Of a stretch of 64,000 nucleotides of DNA, positions 9,123-17,604 are shown piece after piece. The notes beneath the pieces were generated by a model. The model was not told the DNA's origin. It ran no database searches and saw only the letters and a list, made by a program, of their open reading frames with translations. Position numbers and translations under genes: made by a program. The DNA is from Hyphomicrobiales bacterium (GTDB lineage: Bacteria > Pseudomonadota > Alphaproteobacteria > Rhizobiales > Rhizobiaceae): contig UCGV01000017.1 of the NCBI GenBank assembly GCA_900471925.1, positions 124,001 through 188,000 of the forward strand, read 5' to 3'. Position 1 is the first letter of the stretch. Each line of letters begins with the position of its first letter.

Positions 9123-9155
9123 GCCAGCCCTCGCGCCTGATGGCCGACGGCTGGC
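9123..9155 (+). repeat. Stem-loop after the binding-protein gene
   Basis: GCCAGCC at 9123-9129 can pair with GGCTGGC at 9149-9155 in the 89-bp gap after the binding-protein gene. It has no T-run, so it is more likely a transcript-stabilising or attenuating hairpin, as often found between binding-protein and permease genes, than a full terminator. Confidence 0.45.
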
Positions 9156-9185
9156 GGCATTTATCGGTAGAATTCGGGTGCAACG

Positions 9186-10043
9186 ATGAGCCTCATAACT
9201 GCAAGAAATTATGCGCGGCAGGCGTCATTTGCATTGCCGGCAACGATATTCATGGCGCTCGTGTTCGCGATACCTCTGTTGGGTATCGTCTTCACGAGTA
9301 TACAGCAGAATAACAATGGCGGCGCGCTGACGTTTGCATCGTATCTCAACATCATCAAGACCTCTCTGTTTTTGAGGGTCACCTACACGACGCTGGAAAT
9401 TAGCATCGGCGCAACGATCTGCTCTCTATTTCTTGCTTATCCGGTAGCGTATTTTCTATCGAAACAGACGCCGCGCCGGCGCGCGCTTTACATGATTTTG
9501 GTGCTTGTTCCGTTCTGGACAAGCTCATTGGTGAAAGCATTTTCGTTCATGGTACTGCTGGGGCAGTCGGGCATTATCAATCAAATGCTGTCTTACCTGG
9601 GGTTCGAACCGGTCAAAATGCTATTCAACCGTTTCGGCGTCATGGCCGGCATGAGCCATTTCCTGGTGCCGTTTTTTGTTTTTCCAATCCTGGCGAGCCT
9701 TCGAAACCAGCCCCCGGAGCTTGCCCGCGCTGCTGCGACGATGGGGGCGGGAAAGTTGCGCATCTTTCTGCGCGTTACGCTTCCGCTCAGTCTGCCGGGG
9801 GTCATGTCCGGAGCACTTCTCGTTTTCATCTTAAGCCTGGGTTTTTACGTCATCCCGGCGCTACTCGGCGGGCGGCAGGATATCATGCTTTCCAATCTCG
9901 TCGATTTTTACGCACGTGAGGTGCTGAACTGGCCCATGGCTTCGGCCGTCGCCGTCGTACTCATTGTCGCGTCCCTCATTGCGGCGGTCCTGCTCTCGAA
10001 GGTGCGGGGCAGCGGTTCGTTGCTGGAAGAGGAGGCACACTGA
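9186..10043 (+). CDS. ABC transporter permease, PotB-like
   Basis: This 285-residue protein has about six membrane segments, starting with FALPATIFMALVFAIPLLGIVF. The ATPase-contact (EAA) loop is at ELARAAATMGAGKLRIFLRVTLPLSLPG. It has the length and layout of the PotB-type inner-membrane subunit of PotABCD-like importers. The stop overlaps the next ATG (TGATG at 10041-10045), so the two permeases are translationally coupled. Confidence 0.92.
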   Translation: MSLITARNYARQASFALPATIFMALVFAIPLLGIVFTSIQQNNNGGALTFASYLNIIKTSLFLRVTYTTLEISIGATICSLFLAYPVAYFLSKQTPRRRALYMILVLVPFWTSSLVKAFSFMVLLGQSGIINQMLSYLGFEPVKMLFNRFGVMAGMSHFLVPFFVFPILASLRNQPPELARAAATMGAGKLRIFLRVTLPLSLPGVMSGALLVFILSLGFYVIPALLGGRQDIMLSNLVDFYAREVLNWPMASAVAVVLIVASLIAAVLLSKVRGSGSLLEEEAH

Positions 10044-10840
10044 TGCAGCAGCGTTTGTCCCTATGGCGTATCGCGCTCAATATCGCTGTGACCGTCATTT
10101 TTCTGTTCCTGCTGCTGCCGAGCGTTATCACAGCGATTATCGCATTCGGGGATTCGAACGAGATCATCTTCCCGCCATCCGCATATTCACTGAACCTGTT
10201 CCGGCGCTTTTTCTCCGAAGAGGGCTGGGTAACGTCCACCTGGCTCAGTTTGCGGGTCGCTGTTTTGACGACCTTTCTGTCCCTGCTTTTGGGGGTCCCA
10301 GCTGCTTACGCGCTCACGCGAGGCAGCTTTCCCGGACGTCGTATCCTCGCACTCTTTCTACTCAGTCCAATCATGGTGCCGCATATCGCCATTGCTCTGG
10401 CTCTTTACATCTACTTCATCAGGGTCGGCCTGAGCCAAGGCGAGCTGAGGATTGTCGTCGCCCACCTGACCGCGACCATTCCTTTCGTCATCGTAACGGC
10501 CAGTGCCGGTTTGAAACAGATTGACCCGGCTCTCGAACGCGCTGCGACGGTAATGGGGGCATCGCGGATCACCGTATTGCGCAGGATCACCGTACCGCTG
10601 CTGATGCCGTCGATCATCGCCAGCGGTCTGTTTGCATTTCTCATCTCGTTCGACGAGGTCGTCATCTCCTGGTTCGTGGCTCGCGCAGGCGACACGACGC
10701 TGCCCGTCAAGATGTTCTCCTCCATCCAGTTCGAAGTCTCACCTGTATTGGCGGCAATCTCGACGATGCTCACGGCATTGTCAGTTGTCATCTGCGTCGC
10801 AGTTGCGGCCCTTCAAAAGGATACGCTCAGTGCTCAATAA
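10043..10840 (+). CDS. ABC transporter permease, PotC-like
   Basis: The 265 residues form six predicted membrane segments, with the EAA loop ALERAATVMGASRITVLRRITVPLLMPS. This is the second permease of the importer and overlaps the first by one base. Its end overlaps the probable GTG start of the ATPase. The order binding protein, permease, permease, ATPase is that of many rhizobial polyamine/opine-type importers. Confidence 0.92.
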   Translation: MQQRLSLWRIALNIAVTVIFLFLLLPSVITAIIAFGDSNEIIFPPSAYSLNLFRRFFSEEGWVTSTWLSLRVAVLTTFLSLLLGVPAAYALTRGSFPGRRILALFLLSPIMVPHIAIALALYIYFIRVGLSQGELRIVVAHLTATIPFVIVTASAGLKQIDPALERAATVMGASRITVLRRITVPLLMPSIIASGLFAFLISFDEVVISWFVARAGDTTLPVKMFSSIQFEVSPVLAAISTMLTALSVVICVAVAALQKDTLSAQ

Positions 10841-11933
10841 AGGATCCAGCAGCTTAATTCCGATGGTGCAGATTTCTGGTCTGGCTAAGGACTACAGCAA
10901 TTTTACCGCCCTCAAGGAGACGGAGCTGACGGTCCCAGCCGGCGAGTTCCTGACCCTGCTTGGCCCTTCGGGCTCAGGCAAGACGACACTGCTCAATCTT
11001 ATTGCAGGAATGGCCCCGCCCTCGCGGGGCAAAATCGTCATCAATGGCCGCGACGTCACCAACCTTCCGCCAGAAAAACGCGACATCGGGATGGTGTTTC
11101 AGAACTATACCCTCATGCCTCATATGACGGTGTTCGAGAACATCGCTTTTCCACTGCAAATCAGAAAAGTGCCGCGCGCCGAAATCAAGAGACGCGTCAC
11201 CGAGGTTCTCGAGCTGATTAGGCTGCCACACGTTGCCGGCAGAAAGCCGAAGGAATTGTCAGGCGGCCAACAGCAACGAATCTCGATTGCGCGCTGCATC
11301 GTCTACAAGCCAGACCTCATCCTCATGGACGAGCCTCTCGGTGCTCTCGACAAAAAACTGCGTGAGCAGATGCAACTGGAAATCCGGCGCATTCACTCGG
11401 AACTGGGGATCACCATGCTGTACGTGACCCACGATCAGGAAGAGGCCCTCAACATGTCCGATCGAATCATGTTGATGAACGGCGGAGCGGTCGAGCAATT
11501 GGGTACGCCTAACGAACTCTATTTCCAGCCACGGACGCAATTTTCGGCAGACTTCATCGGCGCCTCCACGCTTCTGGACGCAACTGTCGTGGAGGCCGGC
11601 GAGCCGGCAGTACTGAAGCTCAAAGACGGGCACAGGTGCCGCGCCACACTGCACGAGGCAGCGCCTGTTGGGACAGCCGGAAAGCTGCTGCTTCGGCCCG
11701 AAGTCGTGCGCCTGTCGAAACAGACGGCCGCCGAGCCGGGCTACAATATGGCGCAGGGGCGACTAGAAAGTACCCTTGTGACCGGGGGCACTTCAAAGCA
11801 CTTTATAACGTTGGACAACAGCGCGACTGTCATCGTTCAGGAACTCACGAACCAGGAAGCGGAACGAATTCAGCCCGGCACACCGGTGACGGTGACCTGG
11901 CCGGAAACAGCGGCTCGATTCCTGACGAAGTGA
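10830..11933 (+). CDS. ABC transporter ATP-binding protein, PotA-like
   Basis: Walker A is GPSGSGKTT, the signature is LSGGQQQRISIARC, Walker B is LILMDEPLGALD, and the switch His is in YVTHDQEEA. A TOBE domain (roughly the last 100 residues, with LLRPEV) places it in the CUT1/PotA class. The GTG at 10830 has AAAAGG nine bases upstream and overlaps the permease by 11 bases. An ATG at 10863 is the alternative start but has no well-placed ribosome site. It energises the 8047-10840 importer. Confidence 0.91.
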   Translation: MLNKGSSSLIPMVQISGLAKDYSNFTALKETELTVPAGEFLTLLGPSGSGKTTLLNLIAGMAPPSRGKIVINGRDVTNLPPEKRDIGMVFQNYTLMPHMTVFENIAFPLQIRKVPRAEIKRRVTEVLELIRLPHVAGRKPKELSGGQQQRISIARCIVYKPDLILMDEPLGALDKKLREQMQLEIRRIHSELGITMLYVTHDQEEALNMSDRIMLMNGGAVEQLGTPNELYFQPRTQFSADFIGASTLLDATVVEAGEPAVLKLKDGHRCRATLHEAAPVGTAGKLLLRPEVVRLSKQTAAEPGYNMAQGRLESTLVTGGTSKHFITLDNSATVIVQELTNQEAERIQPGTPVTVTWPETAARFLTK

Positions 11934-11985
11934 TCCGGCGTGCACCGTGTAGCACCCAAAAATACCAACCGACAGGGAGTATGAA

Positions 11986-12648
11986 ATGATTGATGCCTCA
12001 ATCGAAGACATCGAAAGAACGACCTTCAGCACCGCGGTGTTGTACGATGCGGCTCGGCGGCTAGGACTGGAGATCGGGATACGCGGTGTCATGCCCATGT
12101 GTCGACGCAGCCGCGTAGTTGGCCGAGCCTATACAGTCAAGTTCGTGCCTGCGGGCCAGCATCCGAAGACGTCGCTGAATTTCTACGACATCGTCACCGG
12201 CGCGCCAAAATCCAGGGTTTTGGTCTTCGGCGTCGGGGTAGATCGCTGGGTATTCGGGGGCAACCTGTCCCGGTTCGCCGAATTGCAGGGCGTGCAGGGA
12301 ATTGTCATGGACGGTTGCATGAGAGATGTGGCGGCCATACGCGAGCGTGATTACCCGATATTCGCCACTGGTGCATCTGTTTCCGGCTATGCAAGCGAAC
12401 GTATGCTCAGTTCGGTAGGGGACGATATCGTCTGTGGGGGTATGGCGGTGGCGACGGACGATTTCATCGTCGGCGACGATGATGGCGTTGTATGCTTGCC
12501 GAAAGCGCGTGTGCGCGAGATCCTGTTTGAGGCCGAAGAGATACAGCAACTTGACCTAACGCTTGAAGGCGACATCGAAAGGGGGCTGCCGCTGGCAGAA
12601 TTGCACAAGACACGCTTGCGTTGGTCAACGAGGCGCAAAGAAGATTGA
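11986..12648 (+). CDS. RraA-like protein (4-hydroxy-4-methyl-2-oxoglutarate aldolase / RraA family)
   Basis: 220 residues with the RraA fold motifs RVVGRAYTVKF, VLVFGVGVDRWVFGGNLSRFAELQGVQGIVMDGCMRD, and GDDDGVVCLPK. Catabolic members of this family are metal-dependent aldolases or decarboxylases acting on 2-oxoacids and use the DG-x-x-RD motif seen here. GGGAG precedes the ATG. It follows the ABC operon by 52 bases and is probably co-transcribed. It could process a keto acid from the imported compound. Family is clear, substrate not. Confidence 0.85.
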   Translation: MIDASIEDIERTTFSTAVLYDAARRLGLEIGIRGVMPMCRRSRVVGRAYTVKFVPAGQHPKTSLNFYDIVTGAPKSRVLVFGVGVDRWVFGGNLSRFAELQGVQGIVMDGCMRDVAAIRERDYPIFATGASVSGYASERMLSSVGDDIVCGGMAVATDDFIVGDDDGVVCLPKARVREILFEAEEIQQLDLTLEGDIERGLPLAELHKTRLRWSTRRKED

Positions 12649-12831
12649 GAATCTAATTTGCGGCTAGGCAGTAGACACCAATGTCCTGAATATTCGAGGC
12701 AAGTTGGCAATCCGACTCACGGAGCATTGCGCTCTAAGGGGTCAGTTACGGTATTTTCGTAGGTGCGCTGGATATATCATCGCGCGTGGCGAAAAGTCCC
12801 ATCATCAGTTAAATCATAGAAAGGAAATGGG

Positions 12832-13164
12832 ATGCCTGGAAATATAAAAATCATGGCAATCCTGACCGCGCATGCGGGAAAGAAGGATGAGCTTGAAGCT
12901 TTGTTGTCTGATATGGCTCCCCATTGTCGAGCGGAGTCCGGGAACCTCCGGTGGGATATCTGGCGCGATCCAAGCAATGAGAATACCTACGTCCTTGATG
13001 AGCTTTACGTGGATATGGACGCGGTGGATGCACACCGAGCAACGTCACACTTCAAGGCTTATCTTGACCGAATAAACGATCTTGCTCAACGGACTTCCTT
13101 GGTACTGAACGCGGTAGAAGTAATTGGCTTCAGGATGGTCGAGCTGGCTGTCGGTCCGCATTAG
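12832..13164 (+). CDS. Antibiotic biosynthesis monooxygenase (ABM/YgiN-like) domain protein
   Basis: A 110-residue dimeric ferredoxin-like fold protein: MAILTAHAGKKDELEALLSDM at the start, a central ESGNLRWDIWRDPSNENTYVLDELYVD, then HRATSHFKAYL. These match the ABM domain used by small quinol or antibiotic monooxygenases and by many uncharacterised stress proteins. AAAGGAAATGGG precedes the ATG at 12832. It is the last gene of the plus-strand block, 183 bases after the RraA gene. The enzymatic role is not inferable. Confidence 0.82.
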   Translation: MPGNIKIMAILTAHAGKKDELEALLSDMAPHCRAESGNLRWDIWRDPSNENTYVLDELYVDMDAVDAHRATSHFKAYLDRINDLAQRTSLVLNAVEVIGFRMVELAVGPH

Positions 13165-13166
13165 CG

Positions 13167-13304
13167 CTACGGGGTCCTGTCGGACCAGTGGGTACCTGGC
13201 CGAATACCGAAACGCGCGCTTCCGAAATGACTGAATCCGCCCTTAAGAACCGCAATGGCGAAGCACAGGAAGGCAAAGGCAAATACTAGGATCACGACAA
13301 TCAT
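13167..13304 (-). CDS. Possible small single-pass membrane protein
   Basis: A 45-codon frame convergent with the ABM gene starts at an ATG at 13304 and stops at TAG 13169-13167. It begins with a continuous hydrophobic stretch (MIVVILVFAFAFLCFAIAVL) and ends with a basic, aromatic tail (SARFGIRPGTHWSDRTP). The hydrophobic-then-charged layout looks protein-like. There is no strong ribosome site and no family was recognised. Its stop lies 2 bases past the ABM stop. Confidence 0.35.
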   Translation of the reverse strand: MIVVILVFAFAFLCFAIAVLKGGFSHFGSARFGIRPGTHWSDRTP

Positions 13305-13990
13305 GTGGGCTTGCTCAAATTGTGGATTTCTTGGGGGTCAGTATAGCGCTCGTGACGGGAGGCAGTGACAAAGAATTGTGACTCACCTGTAAGGAGATTT
13401 TGCTTGTTGCCGGATCTAAGCCTAAACCTCAAGCTGATGGGAATGGCATGATATCTCGGCTAAAGCAGAAAATTGCTCTGATGGTTGAGCTGCTCGAACC
13501 CGGTGACACCAATTCACATCCAACTATCGTTATGAGTGGTGCTTTTTCTTGGATCGACTTTAACGCAAACTCGTTGAACGGTCGCATGAAGCAGCTTCGG
13601 CGCTGTAACCACAAATTTCCCAACGAAACGCAAACTGCCCACGTACGATCGATTGCCGTGATCTGGTCGGCGATGCTAAACAAAGAGCCAAAACTTGAGA
13701 ATTGTCCGACCACTCGAAAGCTCCTGACCTGAAGCTTTCAGGTTAGCCATGAATCGAAACAAACCGAGGTGGATTAGCCCGCATTTTCGTAGCCTCCTTT
13801 GTGTCAGAATTCTGCTACTTTCCGAATTCGACAAGTGACAGCATTCCATTTCTGGTTGGGTGCGCTTCGGGCTGCAGACCATCTCGATTCTTGACCGTGG
13901 TCGGATCGTCGATTAACCAGATTGCGGTGCCTCATGAACGACACTCGATCCATGCTGGAATTGTGATTCTGAACCGATGTCCTCCCCACA
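13305..13990. other. Gene-poor interval with one doubtful frame
   Basis: About 690 bases separate the left catabolic block from the first chemoreceptor. A 110-codon plus frame at 13400-13732 begins with TTG only three bases after AAGGAG. Its product (MLVAGSKPKPQADG…) is not recognised and has no domain signature, so it is not called as a gene. The rest shows no clear gene, tRNA or mobile-element end. Confidence 0.4.
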
Positions 13991-15826
13991 CTAGGCGACC
14001 TTTGGCCCCTTCTCTATTCTGTCGATTGCCTTGGTGGTTTCGATAGAGGCCGGCAATTTAAATTTCGCGATGATATCCCGAAGCGACGTGCTCTCCTCCG
14101 CGAGGATCATACATGCAGCGGTAGCTTCCTCCACCATGGCTGCGTTCTTTTGGGTCACCTGGTCCATCTGATTCACGGCTGCGTTGACTTCGCTCAAACC
14201 CGTCGATTGCTCCCGGGAGGCTGAGGAAATAGCTTCCATGTGTGTATTGATCACTGCGACGTAAGCTTCGATATCCTTAAGTGCGTTACCGGTTTGACTT
14301 ACGAGCTTCACGCCGCCATCAACCTCCACAGCTGCTGCTTCGATCAATATTTTAATTTCTCTGGCTGCCGTTGCAGATCTTTGCGCGAGTTCCCTCACTT
14401 CCTGCGCAACCACGGCGAACCCTTTCCCTGCCTCGCCAGCTCGGGCCGCCTCGACGCCGGCGTTTAGGGCAAGAAGATTAGTCTGGAATGCGATTTCATC
14501 GATGACTCCAATGATCGTGGTGATCTGATTGGACGAACGCACGATCCGCTCCATGGCGTTCACGGCATGGGTTACGACCTCGCCAGATCGCATCGCACTA
14601 GCGTTTGCATCTTTCGCCACGAGCCTCGCCTCCTCAGCCCGTTTAACCGTGCTCGCGACATTCGTCGTTATTTCGTCGAGAGCGGCTGCCGTTTGCTCCA
14701 AGGACGCTGCTTGGCGTTCCGTCCTCTGCGAAAGATCGTGAGCGCTATGGTTGATTTCGTTGGCGCCGGAGTCGATGGACCGCGCGCTGACTGCCACCGA
14801 CAGAAGCACTTGGCCGAGCTGCTTGACTGAGATGTTAAAGTTATTTCTTAGGCTTTCAAAATCGTCGGGTAAGGCTTGCGTCAGCATAAAGCTCAAGTCG
14901 CCGGAGGCGAGTTTTTTCAATCCTGTCGCGAGGGCCGTCGTCGCCGCTTCCATATCTAACGCTTTTCGACGAACTTCAGCTTCACTTTCTCGCTGAAGCT
15001 GCTCAGTTTCAGAACGTAATTCATTACCTTCCCGCTCCAGACGCCCGTTTTCGAGAGCATTGATGCGGAAAACTTCAACGGCGGCTGCCATGTCGCCGAT
15101 TTCATCGGTTCGGCCACCAAACGGGATATCGATTGCGTAATTACCATTCGCGAGGAGCTTCATCGAGGTGGTAATCCTATCGATTGGCCGGGCAATACCT
15201 CTCCAAGAAAAAAGCATAGCTCCGATCAACCCGAGCAAGCATCCCGCTACAAGTAGAAAGGCTGTCAATTGCGTCGTTGCAAAGCTCGCCTGGCTGGCCA
15301 CGAAGGAACTGGTTGCGCCATCGACATTATATGCGACGATTCCGTCGACCATATGCGACATCCGGGAGGCGACCGGGCGCATGTCGATCGATAGGACGAT
15401 CTTGGCGCCGCTGTCGTCTCCTTCACGCGAACGTCGCAGGAAGTCTAAGCCATATTTCTCAAACGCAGCAACCTGTGCTTTTATTTCCGAGATCGAAGTC
15501 TTTTGGTCGTCGGCGGCGCCCATTGCATAGCTATCCAAAAGGGAAAGGAGTGTTTGTTTCCGTAACTCGATTATCGTCTCGGCATCGCCAAGCGTCGACG
15601 CATCGAACGCATTGAGGTGGTTACTGTACGCAAGACGGAAGTCGGCAAGTGCGACCTTGATTTGCTCGGCAAGCTTGACATTAACGAGCCAGCGGTTCGC
15701 GACATCTTCCACGCGCCCATTGGCGGCGGATAGCTCAATTAGCGCGAACGCGGCGAGGCCGACGATCATTGCGCCGATAACAGAAAGCACAGAAGTTAAT
15801 GCGGTTTTGATTTTTGGCCGGCCCAT
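13991..15826 (-). CDS. Methyl-accepting chemotaxis protein, four-helix-bundle sensor
   Basis: 611 residues: membrane segment about 10-31, a helical periplasmic sensor about 32-185 (4HB_MCP style), membrane segment about 186-207, HAMP (ARPIDRITTSMKLLANGNYAIDIPF), a second HAMP-like stretch, then the signalling hairpin with tip EIAFQTNLLALNAGVEAARA. It signals to CheA/CheW. It ends in GPKVA with no CheR-tethering pentapeptide. Its sequence is close to the second receptor at 19694-21526. GGGGGGAC precedes the ATG. An orphan betaine-type binding protein is encoded next door and may present ligand to one of these receptors; that is inference. Confidence 0.93.
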   Translation of the reverse strand: MGRPKIKTALTSVLSVIGAMIVGLAAFALIELSAANGRVEDVANRWLVNVKLAEQIKVALADFRLAYSNHLNAFDASTLGDAETIIELRKQTLLSLLDSYAMGAADDQKTSISEIKAQVAAFEKYGLDFLRRSREGDDSGAKIVLSIDMRPVASRMSHMVDGIVAYNVDGATSSFVASQASFATTQLTAFLLVAGCLLGLIGAMLFSWRGIARPIDRITTSMKLLANGNYAIDIPFGGRTDEIGDMAAAVEVFRINALENGRLEREGNELRSETEQLQRESEAEVRRKALDMEAATTALATGLKKLASGDLSFMLTQALPDDFESLRNNFNISVKQLGQVLLSVAVSARSIDSGANEINHSAHDLSQRTERQAASLEQTAAALDEITTNVASTVKRAEEARLVAKDANASAMRSGEVVTHAVNAMERIVRSSNQITTIIGVIDEIAFQTNLLALNAGVEAARAGEAGKGFAVVAQEVRELAQRSATAAREIKILIEAAAVEVDGGVKLVSQTGNALKDIEAYVAVINTHMEAISSASREQSTGLSEVNAAVNQMDQVTQKNAAMVEEATAACMILAEESTSLRDIIAKFKLPASIETTKAIDRIEKGPKVA

Positions 15827-16081
15827 GACGTCCCCCCACCGATATGATTAGTCCGAGTTTTTCATTCTGACTCAATTAATTCGACGCTTTTCCGATCAAT
15901 CGTTCGTTAAACCGAATGTATATTTCCAATATAAATCTAGGTATATTTGTGTATAATATAATTATTTGATACATTCATAGACTTTGCAAACCATTGCTCC
16001 AATGTATACTTCGATCGTTAGACAGTAATTGGACATTTTGCTTTTAATCGCCGCAGATGTATTTCACAAAGGATGACTCGA
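15827..16081. promoter_or_regulatory. AT-rich upstream region of chemoreceptor gene
   Basis: The 255 bases between the two minus-strand genes are far more AT-rich than their surroundings, especially 15910-15980 with runs such as TATAATATAATTATTTG. The region must hold the chemoreceptor promoter. No defined operator was found. Such base composition is typical of strongly regulated or acquired promoters. Confidence 0.4.
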
Positions 16082-16984
16082 TCATTTGGGCAGCCAAGCA
16101 CGCCATACGTCCTCGTGAGCCGCTAACCAGTCATCTGCAGCTTGGTCGACATCCAAGCCGCCGACATCGATACGCTTCATGGCGGCCCTGACATCGTCGG
16201 CGCTAAGCGTAAAGGCTTCAAGAATGGCGATCATGCCTGGGACTTTGTTGGCGGTCTCCTTGTTCGCCAACTTCAGAACGTCATTGTTTCTTTTAAGCCC
16301 AGGCCTTTCCACAAAATCACCTTTTGACGGGTCAATGACCCAATGTGGCTCGTATCCCCAGGCCAGGATCGGTTTGTGGTGATCGAGGGCGCCTTTCAGC
16401 GAGGCAATGAGCGATCCGGGCGAGGCTGACGGGACGATGACAAGCTGAAGGTCGTTTTCTTTTGCGAAATCTTCAGATCCAACAGCCCAGTCGGCCGGCG
16501 CGTCGACAAACTGTCCTTTCGGCGCCGTCACAGATGTCTGCAAGGCGGCAATACAAGTTTCTTGCTTCAGGGCAGTCCAATCAGGAAGTCCGGGGCAGGC
16601 GGCTCGCAACTCGTTCGAAAACCACCACCCCTCAGTCACCTTCACCCCCGTCGGACCGAAACTCTCAACTTTTCCGGAAGCGATGGCTTCTTCAGTCATT
16701 GAAGGAACGGTCTGCCAGGCGCCCAGGGAAACATCGATCTCCCCCGTCTGGAGTGCTTTGTAGTGCGCGGCATAATCCGATTGCACATACTTAATTTGAT
16801 AGCCGTATTTCTTGAGCAACTGACCAAACACGGCATCAATGAAATCGGAATCTGATGTACCACCCATGTAGATCTTGATCGGATCTTTCGTTTCTGGTGC
16901 CGCTAGGGCTGACATGGAGTTGACGACTAGCGCCAACCCCACCGCAATGAACTTGACTACCGTACTGCTTCCGATCGAGGCCAT
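16082..16984 (-). CDS. Glycine betaine/proline-type ABC substrate-binding protein (OpuAC family), orphan
   Basis: Start at 16984, where GGAG lies 8 bases upstream and a clean Sec signal begins (VVKFIAVGLALVVNSMSALA then APETKDP); the longer frame from 17080 adds a non-signal head. The mature part (KIYMGGTSDSDFIDAVFGQLL, LAWGYEPHWVI, AHEDVWRAWLPK) matches OpuAC/ProX-like quaternary-amine binding proteins. No permease or ATPase gene is adjacent, so it either serves a transporter encoded elsewhere or acts as a periplasmic ligand presenter for the flanking chemoreceptors. Ligand unknown. Confidence 0.87.
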   Translation of the reverse strand: MASIGSSTVVKFIAVGLALVVNSMSALAAPETKDPIKIYMGGTSDSDFIDAVFGQLLKKYGYQIKYVQSDYAAHYKALQTGEIDVSLGAWQTVPSMTEEAIASGKVESFGPTGVKVTEGWWFSNELRAACPGLPDWTALKQETCIAALQTSVTAPKGQFVDAPADWAVGSEDFAKENDLQLVIVPSASPGSLIASLKGALDHHKPILAWGYEPHWVIDPSKGDFVERPGLKRNNDVLKLANKETANKVPGMIAILEAFTLSADDVRAAMKRIDVGGLDVDQAADDWLAAHEDVWRAWLPK

Positions 16985-17604
16985 TTGTCGCTCCGCAAAC
17001 CGCAAACGCAATAATCCATCGCGCAGAGGTTCGGTGAACAGTCTGATTCGCGGAATCAATGTTTTTTTACAGTTGCTCAAGAGGGGCTTACAATGTGCAG
17101 TTCGATGTTATCGATCTGTACAACAACCGGCATCGTGGAGGTGGCCAGCTAAGGTGGTCGCCTCCACGATGGTGTTCTGACAGGACAACTCTATCGCCAT
17201 GTCTGCAAGACGCCGGGCAGGAGCTCATTGGTGAGGCCGCCGGCAATGCTTGCCAGGCCAGGCAAGCGTACTTTTCACTTGTTGTTTGAAACCGCCCTCA
17301 GGCGGCGCTCCGCTAAAGATAGTTGACTTGCGGAGCGAGCCGAATGGATTGCTCAAGCCGGAGCGCAGCCTCACGCGCAGGCCAAACCGCACCGGACATT
17401 TAAATCAGCGGATGTGACTGCGACGCGGTCCGACTGCAGCAGAATGCGCGGCTTATTGTGGCTTACCGAGGTACTGCGGGGCGAATGGTCACCAAGGCAA
17501 GCAGTTGAGGTGTGGACGTTCCGCGCTGAAAGACTGGAAGCACCGTGCGCCCTCGATAAGGTCCAGTCTTTGCTGCGCGGCAAGATGGATCCTCGCCTTA
17601 AAGA
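16985..17604. other. 620-bp interval without a credible gene
   Basis: No frame here shows a recognisable domain. The interval instead holds three inverted repeats in a row (17131-17171, 17248-17267 and 17306-17335). The minus-strand promoter for the binding-protein gene must lie near 17000-17080. Confidence 0.5.
17131..17171. repeat. Inverted repeat with 11-bp perfect arms
   Basis: CATCGTGGAGG (17131-17141) is repeated in inverse as CCTCCACGATG (17161-17171) around a 19-base loop. No T-run follows. Two shorter hairpins follow: GCTTGCC/GGCAAGC at 17248-17267 and GCTCCGC/GCGGAGC at 17306-17335. The series could be a structured intergenic element of the kind scattered in rhizobial genomes, or transcription terminators for minus-strand genes. 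Confidence 0.55.

Noticed and set aside
13400..13732. A 110-codon plus frame as a gene
   Set aside because: TTG start too close to AAGGAG, no domain, and no support from neighbours.
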